A DNA stretch of 61,296 nt from CAYTGM01 sp964437365 (GTDB lineage Bacteria; Sumerlaeota; Sumerlaeia; SLMS01). The position numbers were made by a program, and so were the translations under genes. Under the pieces are notes generated by a model. The model was not told where the DNA came from. It saw only the letters and a list, made by a program, of their open reading frames with translations, and searched no databases. Location: assembly GCA_964437365.1 (NCBI GenBank), contig CAYTGM010000030.1:1-61296 (forward strand). Reading direction: 5' to 3'. This document shows positions 1 to 7,230 of this stretch, piece after piece (the stretch's first letter is position 1; the number at the start of each line of letters is the position of its first letter).

Positions 1-114
1 TGAACCCTCGACCAAATGCACCAGCAAGAATTTACAGCAAACTCTTTACACTACCATCATACACCCACCTGCCCCCCACCAAGGACGATGCCGGAGCGAT
101 GGCGGAGCGATCCA

Positions 115-134
115 GGTCCGATCGCCATCGGACC
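115..134. repeat. Perfect 8-bp hairpin
   Basis: Positions 115-122 (GGTCCGAT) are the exact reverse complement of 127-134 with a CGCC loop. There is no T-run, so it is not a standard terminator. Flanking segments at 95-100 and 150-155 (GGAGCG and CGCTCC) extend it as a broken stem. Confidence 0.5.
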
Positions 135-258
135 GACAACGCTCCAGGATCGCCGCGGCCTCCCTCCTATCGACAAATCGCCGTAAATCAATCGGCGTAC
201 CGAAACTAAATGTTCAAGACTGGCCCCCACACTTACCCGTTGTGAAAGGTTAGATTTG

Positions 259-354
259 TCGAACCCCTACAGGGTTCTGAAATGTATCATTCAGCCACCC
301 AGGGCGACGCTTCGCTCTGCCCTGGGCTATCGGATGTTCCAGCCCTTCAGGCTG
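259..354 (-). repeat. GC-rich dispersed repeat, inverted copy
   Basis: Reverse-complement version of the repeats at 559-692 and 822-955. It shares the parts CAGCCTGAAxGGCTG, the GCCCxGGGCAGAGCGxAGCGTCGCCCxGGG hairpin core (split here by divergence) and the GAACCCTxxAGGGTTC palindrome, in mirrored order. It is the most diverged of the three copies. Confidence 0.65.
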
Positions 355-558
355 CCTTCATGGAAGAACCTGGATAGACAACTCTGATTATTTTCCACTC
401 GCCTCTACAATCCCCGACCCTGACTTCCTCTGCCGAGCTCTATTCCCAACCCCGAACTGTGTTGAAGTGGTTTTCGATCAAGGACATCCTTCTTGATTCA
501 TTAATAACACAATCAACAATGATGCTCCGCATTAACCTCGCGCCGACGTATATTCCAT

Positions 559-692
559 CAGCCTGAAAGGCTGACAGATACGATAGCCCGGGGCAGAGCG
601 CAGCGTCGCCCCGGGTATCCCAAACACAACAATCGAACCCTGAAAGGGTTCCACAAAAAGAATGGAGAATCAAATTCTGGAGAAACGGAGGA
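559..692 (+). repeat. GC-rich dispersed repeat, copy 1
   Basis: Contains a CAGCCTGAAAGGCTG palindrome, then a strong hairpin (CCCGGGGC...GCCCCGGG, 587-615), then a GAACCCTGAAAGGGTTC palindrome, followed by an AT-richer tail. It matches 822-955 almost base for base. Such three-palindrome units occur between genes in many PVC/FCB genomes; the mobilising enzyme is not visible here. Confidence 0.75.
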
Positions 693-821
693 GAGGGGCA
701 TGAAGGCTCGCGAATGCATAAGAGGCCTTCCCCCTGACAATAACGCTCCCGCGCCGCCTTCGAACAAGAACTCGGATTCCACGACCCGACACAATCCCTC
801 AAATTTCAGACGACGAGCAAT

Positions 822-955
822 CAGCCTGAAAGGCTGACAGATACGATAGCCCGGGGCAGAGCGCAGCGTCGCCCCGGGTAGCCAAAGCACAACAACCGAA
901 CCCTGAAGGGGTTCCACGAAAAGAATGGAGAATCAAATTCTTGAGAAAGGGAGGG
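822..955 (+). repeat. GC-rich dispersed repeat, copy 2
   Basis: Direct repeat of 559-692, offset by 263 bases, with only scattered substitutions. The tail (AAAGAATGGAGAATCAAATTC) is also conserved, so the repeated unit is at least 130 bases and not just the palindromes. Confidence 0.75.
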
Positions 956-1067
956 GGGGGCCCGTGAGGGCCCCCGACCGTATGGCGGGGCAACTTAATA
1001 GTTGCATAGGTTTGCCGGCCAAGCAAACCACCGGCACACTAATCTTTTTTGACAGCCGGCAACTGAT

Positions 1068-1727
1068 TTAATCACTCTCTCCAACTCCCGCGTTAGAGTC
1101 CACAGGAATCTTCAGAATTCTCACAACATCCCCGGGACTTGAAATACCATTGGTTGGATCGTAGCTCTCTCTGGCCACATACTCCTCGAGCGCCTCAACC
1201 GACTCCTCGCTGCGAAGCTCAATCGTTCGTACATCGTAGATGAGGTTCGGACCCGATGAACTAATCACGGCAACCTCAATGCCTTCCTCGGGGAAAATGT
1301 GCCTGGAATAGGCAAGTGGAGCCCATTGCTCGGGCATGGCGTAAGGATCGCCAATCCGCGAATGATCGATATACGCCACGGGAGAGCTCAGGTTTGCAAT
1401 ACGGTAAGTGGTCATTCCCCACGTCCGCGTTTTGTAGAGATTCTTATTCCGACGTTTATAGTTCCTGAGCAAATCCTCGGGAGGAAAGGTGCCCTCATCC
1501 GCCGCATAGGCCAGCAGCGATTCTTCCACGGTATTCATGAACCCCTCAAGCTGGGCGGGCTTCTCCTCAAAATAGGGGACAACGAACTGCGGGATCACAA
1601 AGTAGGTGAACAAAGCAATCGCCAGAAGGCCGATAATAGAAAGAATAGAGACAAGCGTTCCGCTCGCACGTCCTTTCGGGGGGGGAGGCGTCGGTGTTTC
1701 CGATGCTGATTCCTGTAAGCCTAACAT
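1068..1727 (-). CDS. Single-pass membrane protein, pseudopilin-like
   Basis: 219 aa. A Pro/Thr-rich cytoplasmic N-terminus (about 1-22) precedes one hydrophobic segment (about 24-50), so the bulk of the protein should be extracytoplasmic. The segment after the membrane anchor (FMNTVEESLLAYAADEGTFP) resembles the helix and first loop of GspG-type pseudopilin-related proteins common in Planctomycetes-like genomes, but there is no prepilin cleavage motif. It diverges from the TPR gene at 1776/1893. Function unknown; the pseudopilin resemblance is an inference from pattern only. Confidence 0.75.
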   Translation of the reverse strand: MLGLQESASETPTPPPPKGRASGTLVSILSIIGLLAIALFTYFVIPQFVVPYFEEKPAQLEGFMNTVEESLLAYAADEGTFPPEDLLRNYKRRNKNLYKTRTWGMTTYRIANLSSPVAYIDHSRIGDPYAMPEQWAPLAYSRHIFPEEGIEVAVISSSGPNLIYDVRTIELRSEESVEALEEYVARESYDPTNGISSPGDVVRILKIPVDSNAGVGESD

Positions 1728-1775
1728 AAGTTTCAGTCTCTACCTGAGTTAGTCCCTCTACGGGGCGAGAAGTCC

Positions 1776-2909
1776 ATGATGGATTTGTCTGGGGGTCGAG
1801 GAAAGAGTTGCCTCCGCTTCCCACTCTGCCAGACTCATTTTACTCAAGGAGCAAGTCTCGCCCCTGAATTATCTGCCCCGAGGTCTCATCCTTTGAATCG
1901 CCAGAAAGTCGACCAATACTTCCAGCTTCTCTATGAGGGTAAGCTTGATGACGTTCTAGAGCATCAGGAGGAACTTGAAAAAGATCATTCCCCGGTGGTG
2001 GGAACCTTGAGAGGCCTCACCCTCTATCATGCGAAAGAGTTCGGAAAAGCCATCGAAGCTCTTGAAAAGGTCATCGAGGTCGAGCCGGAAAACCCTGTGG
2101 CAAACCTCTACATCGGGCTCTCACTTTTCGCCGAACATCGTGCCGCCGAGGCAGGCCTCTGGTTCGAAGAAAAGTGCCTCATGTTTCCTCATCGGCAGTT
2201 CCTCGCCGACTTTATCGAGGTTCTCTGGCCCCTCAGATTCCTGACCAACCTGAGAGAAAAAGTGCCCGCAGACGCCGACCTGGAGGAAAGTCGTTCTACA
2301 CATGACCTTATCGGAAAACTCCCCGACCCGGAATCGATGAGCAGAGGGAGCAGAAAACGACAAGCCGAAAAGCTCATCAAACAGGGCTCTAAACAATACC
2401 TGAAGGATAACCGCGAGAGCGCCTTTAGATACTTCAGCAAGGCCTGGCAGTTCGACGACTCCAATAAGCAGGCCATGGTGTTTCACTGTTTTTCACTCAT
2501 GTCAGAAGGGCGGTTTGAAGAAGCGGAGTCCTTCATCACCCCAAAAGTGGAGAGAGTCTTTGAGAAGGATCCGGACATTTCTGCCGAGGAAATTGATCCT
2601 GATCTTCTCATGTGTTATGCTTGGGTTCTGCACGAGCTGGAAGATTATAAGCGCAGCCTCCAGGTTATTTCCATCATCACACCGGAAGGCCCTGAAGACT
2701 TCGGTGCCTACTTTCTCGCGTCGGTTAACTGGTTGATGCTGGACGACTTAGAGAAATTTCATCGTTGTTTTGAGATTTCCATGACGGAGTACTTCATTGA
2801 TACCTGGGAGCTGACCGTGCGCCCCTTTCTAAGGTCGGCGATCAGCTGGATGAAAGAGGATTCGGTGAGTGCTGGTGGGGTCAGACCGGTGATGCGAGAA
2901 GGGGTTTAA
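1776..2909 (+). CDS. TPR-repeat protein
   Basis: 377 aa from the first ATG. TPR-like helical pairs lie at about 45-125 and again at 195-320 (EFGKAIEALEKVIEVEPEN, ESAFRYFSKAWQFDDSNKQA, DYKRSLQVISIITPEG). There is no signal peptide or membrane segment, so it should be a cytoplasmic scaffold or adaptor. The first 39 residues look non-conserved; a TTG at 1893 with a GAGG-like site just upstream is an attractive alternative start (338 aa). It is followed by tRNA-Gly. No enzyme domain is visible. Confidence 0.85.
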   Translation: MMDLSGGRGKSCLRFPLCQTHFTQGASLAPELSAPRSHPLNRQKVDQYFQLLYEGKLDDVLEHQEELEKDHSPVVGTLRGLTLYHAKEFGKAIEALEKVIEVEPENPVANLYIGLSLFAEHRAAEAGLWFEEKCLMFPHRQFLADFIEVLWPLRFLTNLREKVPADADLEESRSTHDLIGKLPDPESMSRGSRKRQAEKLIKQGSKQYLKDNRESAFRYFSKAWQFDDSNKQAMVFHCFSLMSEGRFEEAESFITPKVERVFEKDPDISAEEIDPDLLMCYAWVLHELEDYKRSLQVISIITPEGPEDFGAYFLASVNWLMLDDLEKFHRCFEISMTEYFIDTWELTVRPFLRSAISWMKEDSVSAGGVRPVMREGV

Positions 2910-2980
2910 TTTTTTTCGGGACCCCGTTCACTTTCACTTGACTGACCCAGGGGTTTCGTAGAGATTCCCGCTCCTGTTGA

Positions 2981-3057
2981 GCGAGACTAGCTCAGTTGGC
3001 TAGAGCGCCACCTTGCCAAGGTGGAGGTCGCGAGTTCGAGCCTCGTGTCTCGCTCCA
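2981..3057 (+). tRNA. tRNA-Gly (anticodon GCC)
   Basis: Complete cloverleaf: acceptor GCGAGAC/GTCTCGC, D-arm with GCTC...GAGC, anticodon stem CCACC/GGTGG with loop TTGCCAA (anticodon GCC at 3015-3017), T-loop TTCGAGC, discriminator T, and an encoded CCA end. A terminator hairpin follows at once. Confidence 0.96.
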
Positions 3058-3085
3058 TTTAAATTTTTTGCCTCAACACGGATTG

Positions 3086-3110
3086 CGCGCCCCACGAGGG
3101 CGCGTTTTTT
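3086..3110 (+). terminator. Rho-independent terminator of tRNA-Gly
   Basis: Stem CGCGCCC / GGGCGCG with a 5-base loop followed by six T residues, 28 bases after the tRNA CCA end. Confidence 0.9.
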
Positions 3111-3401
3111 CGTGCCCCACATCCTGCTCAGATACCGTGCCCCACATATGCCCCACGGAGGGCAGGAAATAACGGGAAGCCACTTCCTAGGATCGCCCAA
3201 CGCCGATTCGGCTCAGACTGGCAATCCTCAACATTCGCTCGTCACCTTTGAGGTGGAAGAAATCTCCTCTCCTGGGAGCGCTGATCGGTGATCGGCGTAG
3301 TTGCCTCAAAGGATAACGGCACGTTGAGCCTTCAGAAGAAAACCGATGGATTCCCCTTGGGACCACTGCACGCCAGAGCGAGGTCCCCTTTCCAGCGTCT
3401 C
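3111..3401. other. Intergenic stretch, no gene seen
   Basis: About 290 bases between the tRNA terminator and the glycine-rich gene. GTGCCCCACAT occurs twice (3112-3122 and 3139-3148 region) and CCCCAC a third time, a small direct repeat next to the tRNA. I see no integrase remnant and no convincing reading frame. Confidence 0.5.
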
Positions 3402-4444
3402 TTAATACAAGTACCACCCATTGGTATTCGTCCCATTGGGAATATAGACACGACCGGCGTAGATATCACCCTCCACGATAAATGGCGTTGAAGTAAAGAT
3501 TTTCACAGACCCTCCGTTACTGTACTGATCACGTCCCCCACGTGCGTCGAGAGTTCCTGTGACGATGAGTCCATTCGGCGTCAAACTCTTTAGCATGATT
3601 CCGCCTCCTGCACCAGCGCCACCATCTTGAGCGCTGAACCCTTCCAAACCGAATGGGTTAGGCCCGGGCCCTCCACCTTTGCCACCCAATCCTTCCCCGG
3701 GAGGCCAGGAATCGCCTCCATCACCCCCGTCTCCGGCGAAACAGATTGATCCTAAACAACCCCTTCCATCTGTACCATCTGTGCCACTTTGACCAGCGGT
3801 GCCTTTTGTTAGTATTTGACCAGATATATACATAAAATCTTCTGCGACAAGAGATACAGCGCCTCCGCCGGCACCTCCTCCACCACCACCACCACCGCCT
3901 CCGCAATTGAAGAAATCAGGGTCACTCAATCCACCTCCGAATCCTCCTATTCCTCCTGTACCCATTGCTACCGATTCGTCAATGGTTTCATCTGTGTTTA
4001 CGCCTGGTGCATTATACCCTCCATCACTGCCTGCTAACCCTGAGATTGCAGGGCCCTCAGGCAAGGAAGTAGCTTCATTATATCGGTTTTTTCCTCGCAC
4101 TCCAAAATATGTTCCGGATCCCAAAGTGCCCCCCCCCCCGTAAACCCCGACCCCGCAGCATAAATGACCCCAGATATAATGATTTGTTGCCCGTATATTT
4201 TGAGTGTCCCGGAGTCGGTACTATTCCGATCATGGTATTTTACCGTAACAACACCGTCTAGAATCAGGTTTTTGATATTCGTATGCTCTCCCCAGATTTC
4301 ATCGCCGTCTATGAGGATCAGATCGTGACCTCCATGGTCTTGAGGTGGGTACATTGCCCCGTAACAACATGCGGCTAATACCATGCATATTAGCGCAAAG
4401 AAGAGTATAGGAAGCCTTAGAATCTCTTTCTGCTTATTGTTCAA
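3402..4444 (-). CDS. Secreted glycine-rich protein split by poly-G tract
   Basis: Two overlapping frames make one gene. The 5' part (4444 to about 4130) encodes an N-terminal signal, possibly lipoprotein (hydrophobic to LAAC), and a beta-rich segment ending in GFTGGG. The 3' part (about 4128 to 3402) carries on with TLGSGTYFGVRG, very Gly-rich loops, and ends GWYLY. The frames are separated by a run of 11 G (minus strand, 4129-4139). Nine or twelve G would join them into about 346 aa; with 11 the product stops after 136 aa. This is either slipped-strand phase variation or a sequencing error. It is last in the 6411-3402 minus-strand gene run and overlaps the preceding gene by 11 bases. Its tail matches the Trp-containing C-terminal motif of other secreted proteins in the window. 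Confidence 0.75.
4129..4139 (-). repeat. 11-base homopolymer causing frame break
   Basis: Eleven consecutive C on the plus strand (G on the coding strand) inside the glycine-rich gene. The length is out of frame by one base for the full-length protein. Confidence 0.85.
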
Positions 4445-4766
4445 ATCTAAATCCTATCGCATCTCGTTTTTGCGATGGGGTACTGACATCAAATGTTCCA
4501 TCTGGAAGAACGAGGATGTCTTCTCGGTCGAGTCGTCTTGCGGTTGGGAAAGCGGCCTTGAGATTGATCCATTCAGATTCAGGGATTTGTACAACCCTGT
4601 TGTTACCGCGTATTTCAACTTCGTCCGCGGAGAAGGATCCTTTTAAAGCGGAACGGGTAATGTTGGCATTCTCTGGGAGCACCACTCGGCGAGTGGGTTC
4701 TGTATAGGCAGTATTGCTCAATAAAATAAGAAGTGCGAGAGTTGAAAGAGAGTGTGTAAGACGCAC
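4434..4766 (-). CDS. Small secreted protein of unknown function
   Basis: 110 aa with a clear signal peptide (MRLTHSLSTLALLILLSNTAYT, cleavage near residue 22). The mature part is polar and probably beta-rich, with the phrase LVLPDGTFDVSTPSQKRD near the end. It lies 5 bases after the dockerin-like gene and overlaps the next gene by 11 bases, so it belongs to the same transcript. No known domain recognised. Confidence 0.75.
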   Translation of the reverse strand: MRLTHSLSTLALLILLSNTAYTEPTRRVVLPENANITRSALKGSFSADEVEIRGNNRVVQIPESEWINLKAAFPTARRLDREDILVLPDGTFDVSTPSQKRDAIGFRFEQ

Positions 4767-4771
4767 GTGGG

Positions 4772-5695
4772 TTACCTCCCAAGTAAGATATCGACGATGT
4801 CGGCGGCGTCGGTGGTTCCATCAGAGTTGATGTCGGTACATTCAGGGGTTGGTGGGTTTTCAGGGTACTCACCAGAATAAATATATTCTTGTGGTACATC
4901 TAAACTTGATTCAAAAATACTATCAATGCTTAAAGATTGAAGAAAGCTTGGCTCATCAAAATCATTACTCAAGATATAAAAGTTTTGTTGAAATCGTTCA
5001 CTATCTCGAAATTTGTCTGGATCGATGATAACGACATCCATATATACAACATAAGAGTTCCCAGGTCTAATAACTGTCAGAGGATTTATATTAGTTGGAA
5101 ACATAGAGAAAGCTTCATACTCCATCGGTACTATTACATCAATTATAACAAGATCTTCTGTCCCTCGATTATTAATCTGAATACCAAATAGCTGGGAGAC
5201 CGAATTATCAAGAGTTACAAATCTGGGAAGACCTAGTGTGCCTGCTGGCCTCCATGGAAAAACGCTAATTTCTGCGCCATTTTCTGGGAGTGTTCCGAGT
5301 CGTGGATCGACGACGGGGCAATCGCTCAACACCGTGATTTCTTCCTGATAGAAGGTGCTGCCATTTTCTCCGCAGAATTGGGGTGCACAGCTACATTTAT
5401 GTGTGACCCAATAAGTTCCAGGAATCATTGGATAGAAGATCTCATCAATACTCTCATTGGAGGAGGTCCCAGTTCTGGGAAAAATCGGAGTGCTGCCGGA
5501 AACGAACTCGATCGTTCTAACTGACCCTTCGAAGGACCCTACACAGCTGGAATGACTCCTCGGGTTCACAAGCACAGGATCGCCCACCATATAGACATCT
5601 CCGTCTTGAGGAGAAAGCTCTCCCGCGAACCCTGTAACAGGAAGAAGAAATGAAGAAATAATGAATGGAAGAAAAAAACGTTTCATGAGCATCAC
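4772..5695 (-). CDS. Secreted protein with HYDIN-like domain and dockerin-like end
   Basis: 307 aa. The signal peptide is about 1-24. The middle (about 165-265) looks like an ASPM/SPD-2/Hydin immunoglobulin-type domain (LFGIQINNRGTEDLVIIDV pattern). The last 24 residues (CTDINSDGTTDAADIVDILLGR) form one calcium-binding dockerin-type EF-hand loop (DINSDGTTDAAD). A single loop of this kind is common at the C-terminus of PVC-type secreted proteins and need not mean a cellulosome. Its start overlaps the stop of the upstream Calx-beta gene by 4 bases (ATGA), indicating translational coupling. Confidence 0.85.
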   Translation of the reverse strand: MMLMKRFFLPFIISSFLLPVTGFAGELSPQDGDVYMVGDPVLVNPRSHSSCVGSFEGSVRTIEFVSGSTPIFPRTGTSSNESIDEIFYPMIPGTYWVTHKCSCAPQFCGENGSTFYQEEITVLSDCPVVDPRLGTLPENGAEISVFPWRPAGTLGLPRFVTLDNSVSQLFGIQINNRGTEDLVIIDVIVPMEYEAFSMFPTNINPLTVIRPGNSYVVYMDVVIIDPDKFRDSERFQQNFYILSNDFDEPSFLQSLSIDSIFESSLDVPQEYIYSGEYPENPPTPECTDINSDGTTDAADIVDILLGR

Positions 5696-6411
5696 CGTTC
5701 GTAATTCAATTTCAGGCTGATGACGTTACTGAAGTCATCATCCACCCGTTGAATAACATAGTCATACTTGCCTCGATTTGCCAAGCCTACATAATCAACG
5801 TACTTTCTGACATCACCTTCGACGGTAACATCAATATAATGAATATTGTGCCAAATTCCGCCATTGTCACGTCGATAGATGTAGTAACCACCCACATTAT
5901 CCCGTAGTTCGCTCCAGGTAAGAGTACACTCAACACCAGAAGAACCATGAGGCGAAATTGTTCCTCGAAGCTTGATACTGCCTGAGTTTGGAAGTAGAAA
6001 CTGAGTACTCTCCCTCTTTGTTGCGTAAACACGATCGTTATCTAGAATTGTGATACATGACCAAGGGTAAGGCGAGAGAATGGCATCACTGTTTGATTCA
6101 GGATCACCAAGGCAAAGGTAGATCTTTTCATCGATCTCCCCACTAGCGTCTTCAACTCCGCCCACCAGACTAGAAACGGTGATAGAACGAGAAGTAGAAT
6201 CACCCGCATCCCAACTTAATGTGTTCGTAGAAAGAGGAGCAACATCTTCGCCTTCCTTGGCTGTGTAGCTCAATAGAAAGACTTTGACCTTTGATGGCTG
6301 GCTGGCGTTCTTTCGGCTAACCTGAAGAGTGACCTCCTCTCCTTCATTAATGTAGACCTGATGTCGGTCGAAGGTAAACTCTTCTTCTCCCTTTTTAATA
6401 TCCATAAACAT
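5692..6411 (-). CDS. Calx-beta plus fibronectin type III protein, no signal peptide
   Basis: 239 aa. Residues about 10-110 form a Calx-beta domain (INEGEEVTLQVSR, TAKEGEDVAPLS, LSWDAGDSTSRSITV, ILDND end). Residues about 140-235 resemble an FN3 domain (CTLTWSELRDNVGGYYIYRRDNGG). Such modules sit in surface adhesins, yet this frame starts inside the first domain with no signal peptide. An in-frame stop lies about 40 bases upstream, so the gene may be the remnant of a longer surface protein cut at its 5' end. It is first in the 6411-3402 run. Confidence 0.75.
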   Translation of the reverse strand: MFMDIKKGEEEFTFDRHQVYINEGEEVTLQVSRKNASQPSKVKVFLLSYTAKEGEDVAPLSTNTLSWDAGDSTSRSITVSSLVGGVEDASGEIDEKIYLCLGDPESNSDAILSPYPWSCITILDNDRVYATKRESTQFLLPNSGSIKLRGTISPHGSSGVECTLTWSELRDNVGGYYIYRRDNGGIWHNIHYIDVTVEGDVRKYVDYVGLANRGKYDYVIQRVDDDFSNVISLKLNYER

Positions 6412-6469
6412 GGATAGTTTGCCAACATCTTTGCGTAGAATGTAAGATGATTATTGAACCGACTATGGT

Positions 6470-6919
6470 TCAGTGTTCCTCCTCAAGGCGAGCAACATCG
6501 AGCAAATCCTGGGGACGTCCACTCGCTCTCTTATTCTGAATCAAATGCTCTCTTGAAGGGATGCCAATAGGGACTCCATCGTACCGGATCTCTACTCGAG
6601 ACGCCCATGCTTCAATAAACTCCAGACCGTCAACCCCCATGACAATATCTATGCGGTTTGGAGGAAGCCCCATCTGATAAACAAGTTCAGAGTTGCAGAA
6701 GTCCTCTTCTCCAATTTCCTGAAGAGGCGCTCCGAATCGCTTTAGAGCAGCAAATACCCGGAATGCATTATCACGTTCGGGCTCCACCCAGATATCAAGG
6801 TCCTTCGTATATCTTGGTTCCGCATAATAGATAACAGCATGAGCCCCTACGACAAGAAACCTAACCTTTTCGTCGTTTAAGACACTCAACAGTTCTTTGA
6901 AGTCTGAGTTCTTCGACAT
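6470..6919 (-). CDS. Nucleotidyltransferase (MNT/AbiEii-like)
   Basis: 149 aa. Nucleotidyltransferase fold with GAHAVIYYAEPRYTKDLDIWV carrying the DxD metal motif (KDLDIWV) and a later acidic strand (NRIDIVMGVDG), then a C-terminal PSREHLIQNKRASGRPQDLLDV segment typical of this family. Such proteins transfer nucleotides to RNA or protein and often act as the toxin of a two-gene module. It overlaps the small upstream gene (6861-7115) by 59 bases, supporting co-translation as a pair. Assignment as a toxin is inference. Confidence 0.85.
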   Translation of the reverse strand: MSKNSDFKELLSVLNDEKVRFLVVGAHAVIYYAEPRYTKDLDIWVEPERDNAFRVFAALKRFGAPLQEIGEEDFCNSELVYQMGLPPNRIDIVMGVDGLEFIEAWASRVEIRYDGVPIGIPSREHLIQNKRASGRPQDLLDVARLEEEH

Positions 6920-7115
6920 CTTTCCCTTTAAAGAGGTAGGATTCTACGACCATTTCCCAGGCAGCATCGAATTTGGCATCGGTGCCAGCTTTTTTCCAGA
7001 ACTCCCGGTCGAAGTCTTTTTCCGCCTCGCCTCTCTTGACGAGCCGCTCTGTGATTTGTCGTTTTCGTTCGGTCATACCATTGCTCCGATTCGTATTGAA
7101 CCATGCTCCCCTCAC
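6861..7115 (-). CDS. Small partner of the nucleotidyltransferase, putative antitoxin
   Basis: 84 aa from 7115, or 71 aa from the ATG at 7076 (MTERKRQITERL), which I think likelier. It is rich in charged residues, with DREFWKKAG and FDAAWEMVVESYLFKGKD. The order small protein then nucleotidyltransferase with an overlap is the usual two-gene arrangement of this module. No DNA-binding motif is evident. Confidence 0.7.
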   Translation of the reverse strand: MRGAWFNTNRSNGMTERKRQITERLVKRGEAEKDFDREFWKKAGTDAKFDAAWEMVVESYLFKGKDVEELRLQRTVECLKRRKG

Positions 7116-7230
7116 TCCTGCAAGGGTTGATCTCTATTACCAACCGGAATTTGACCTCCTCCACAAATACATTGCACTCTTCGATGAAAATCCCAAGGTA
7201 CGGTAAAGTTTCGAGGAGTATTTATCACAA

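Larger units (their letters stand above)
1..1067. other. Non-coding repeat-rich block
   Basis: About 1.07 kb without a convincing gene. It holds three copies of a GC-rich repeat (listed separately) and a perfect 8-bp hairpin with a 4-base loop at 115-134. All reading frames here are low-complexity translations of the repeats. Confidence 0.7.

Noticed and set aside
440..1026. Three overlapping open frames of 75-120 codons
   Set aside because: They are translations of the GC-rich repeat copies and have no ribosome binding sites.
2981..3401. Integrated element using tRNA-Gly as attachment site
   Set aside because: No integrase gene and no second copy of the tRNA 3' end in the window.
3721..3906. 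Arg/Trp-rich 61-codon frame
   Set aside because: Shadow frame of glycine codons in the Gly-rich gene.
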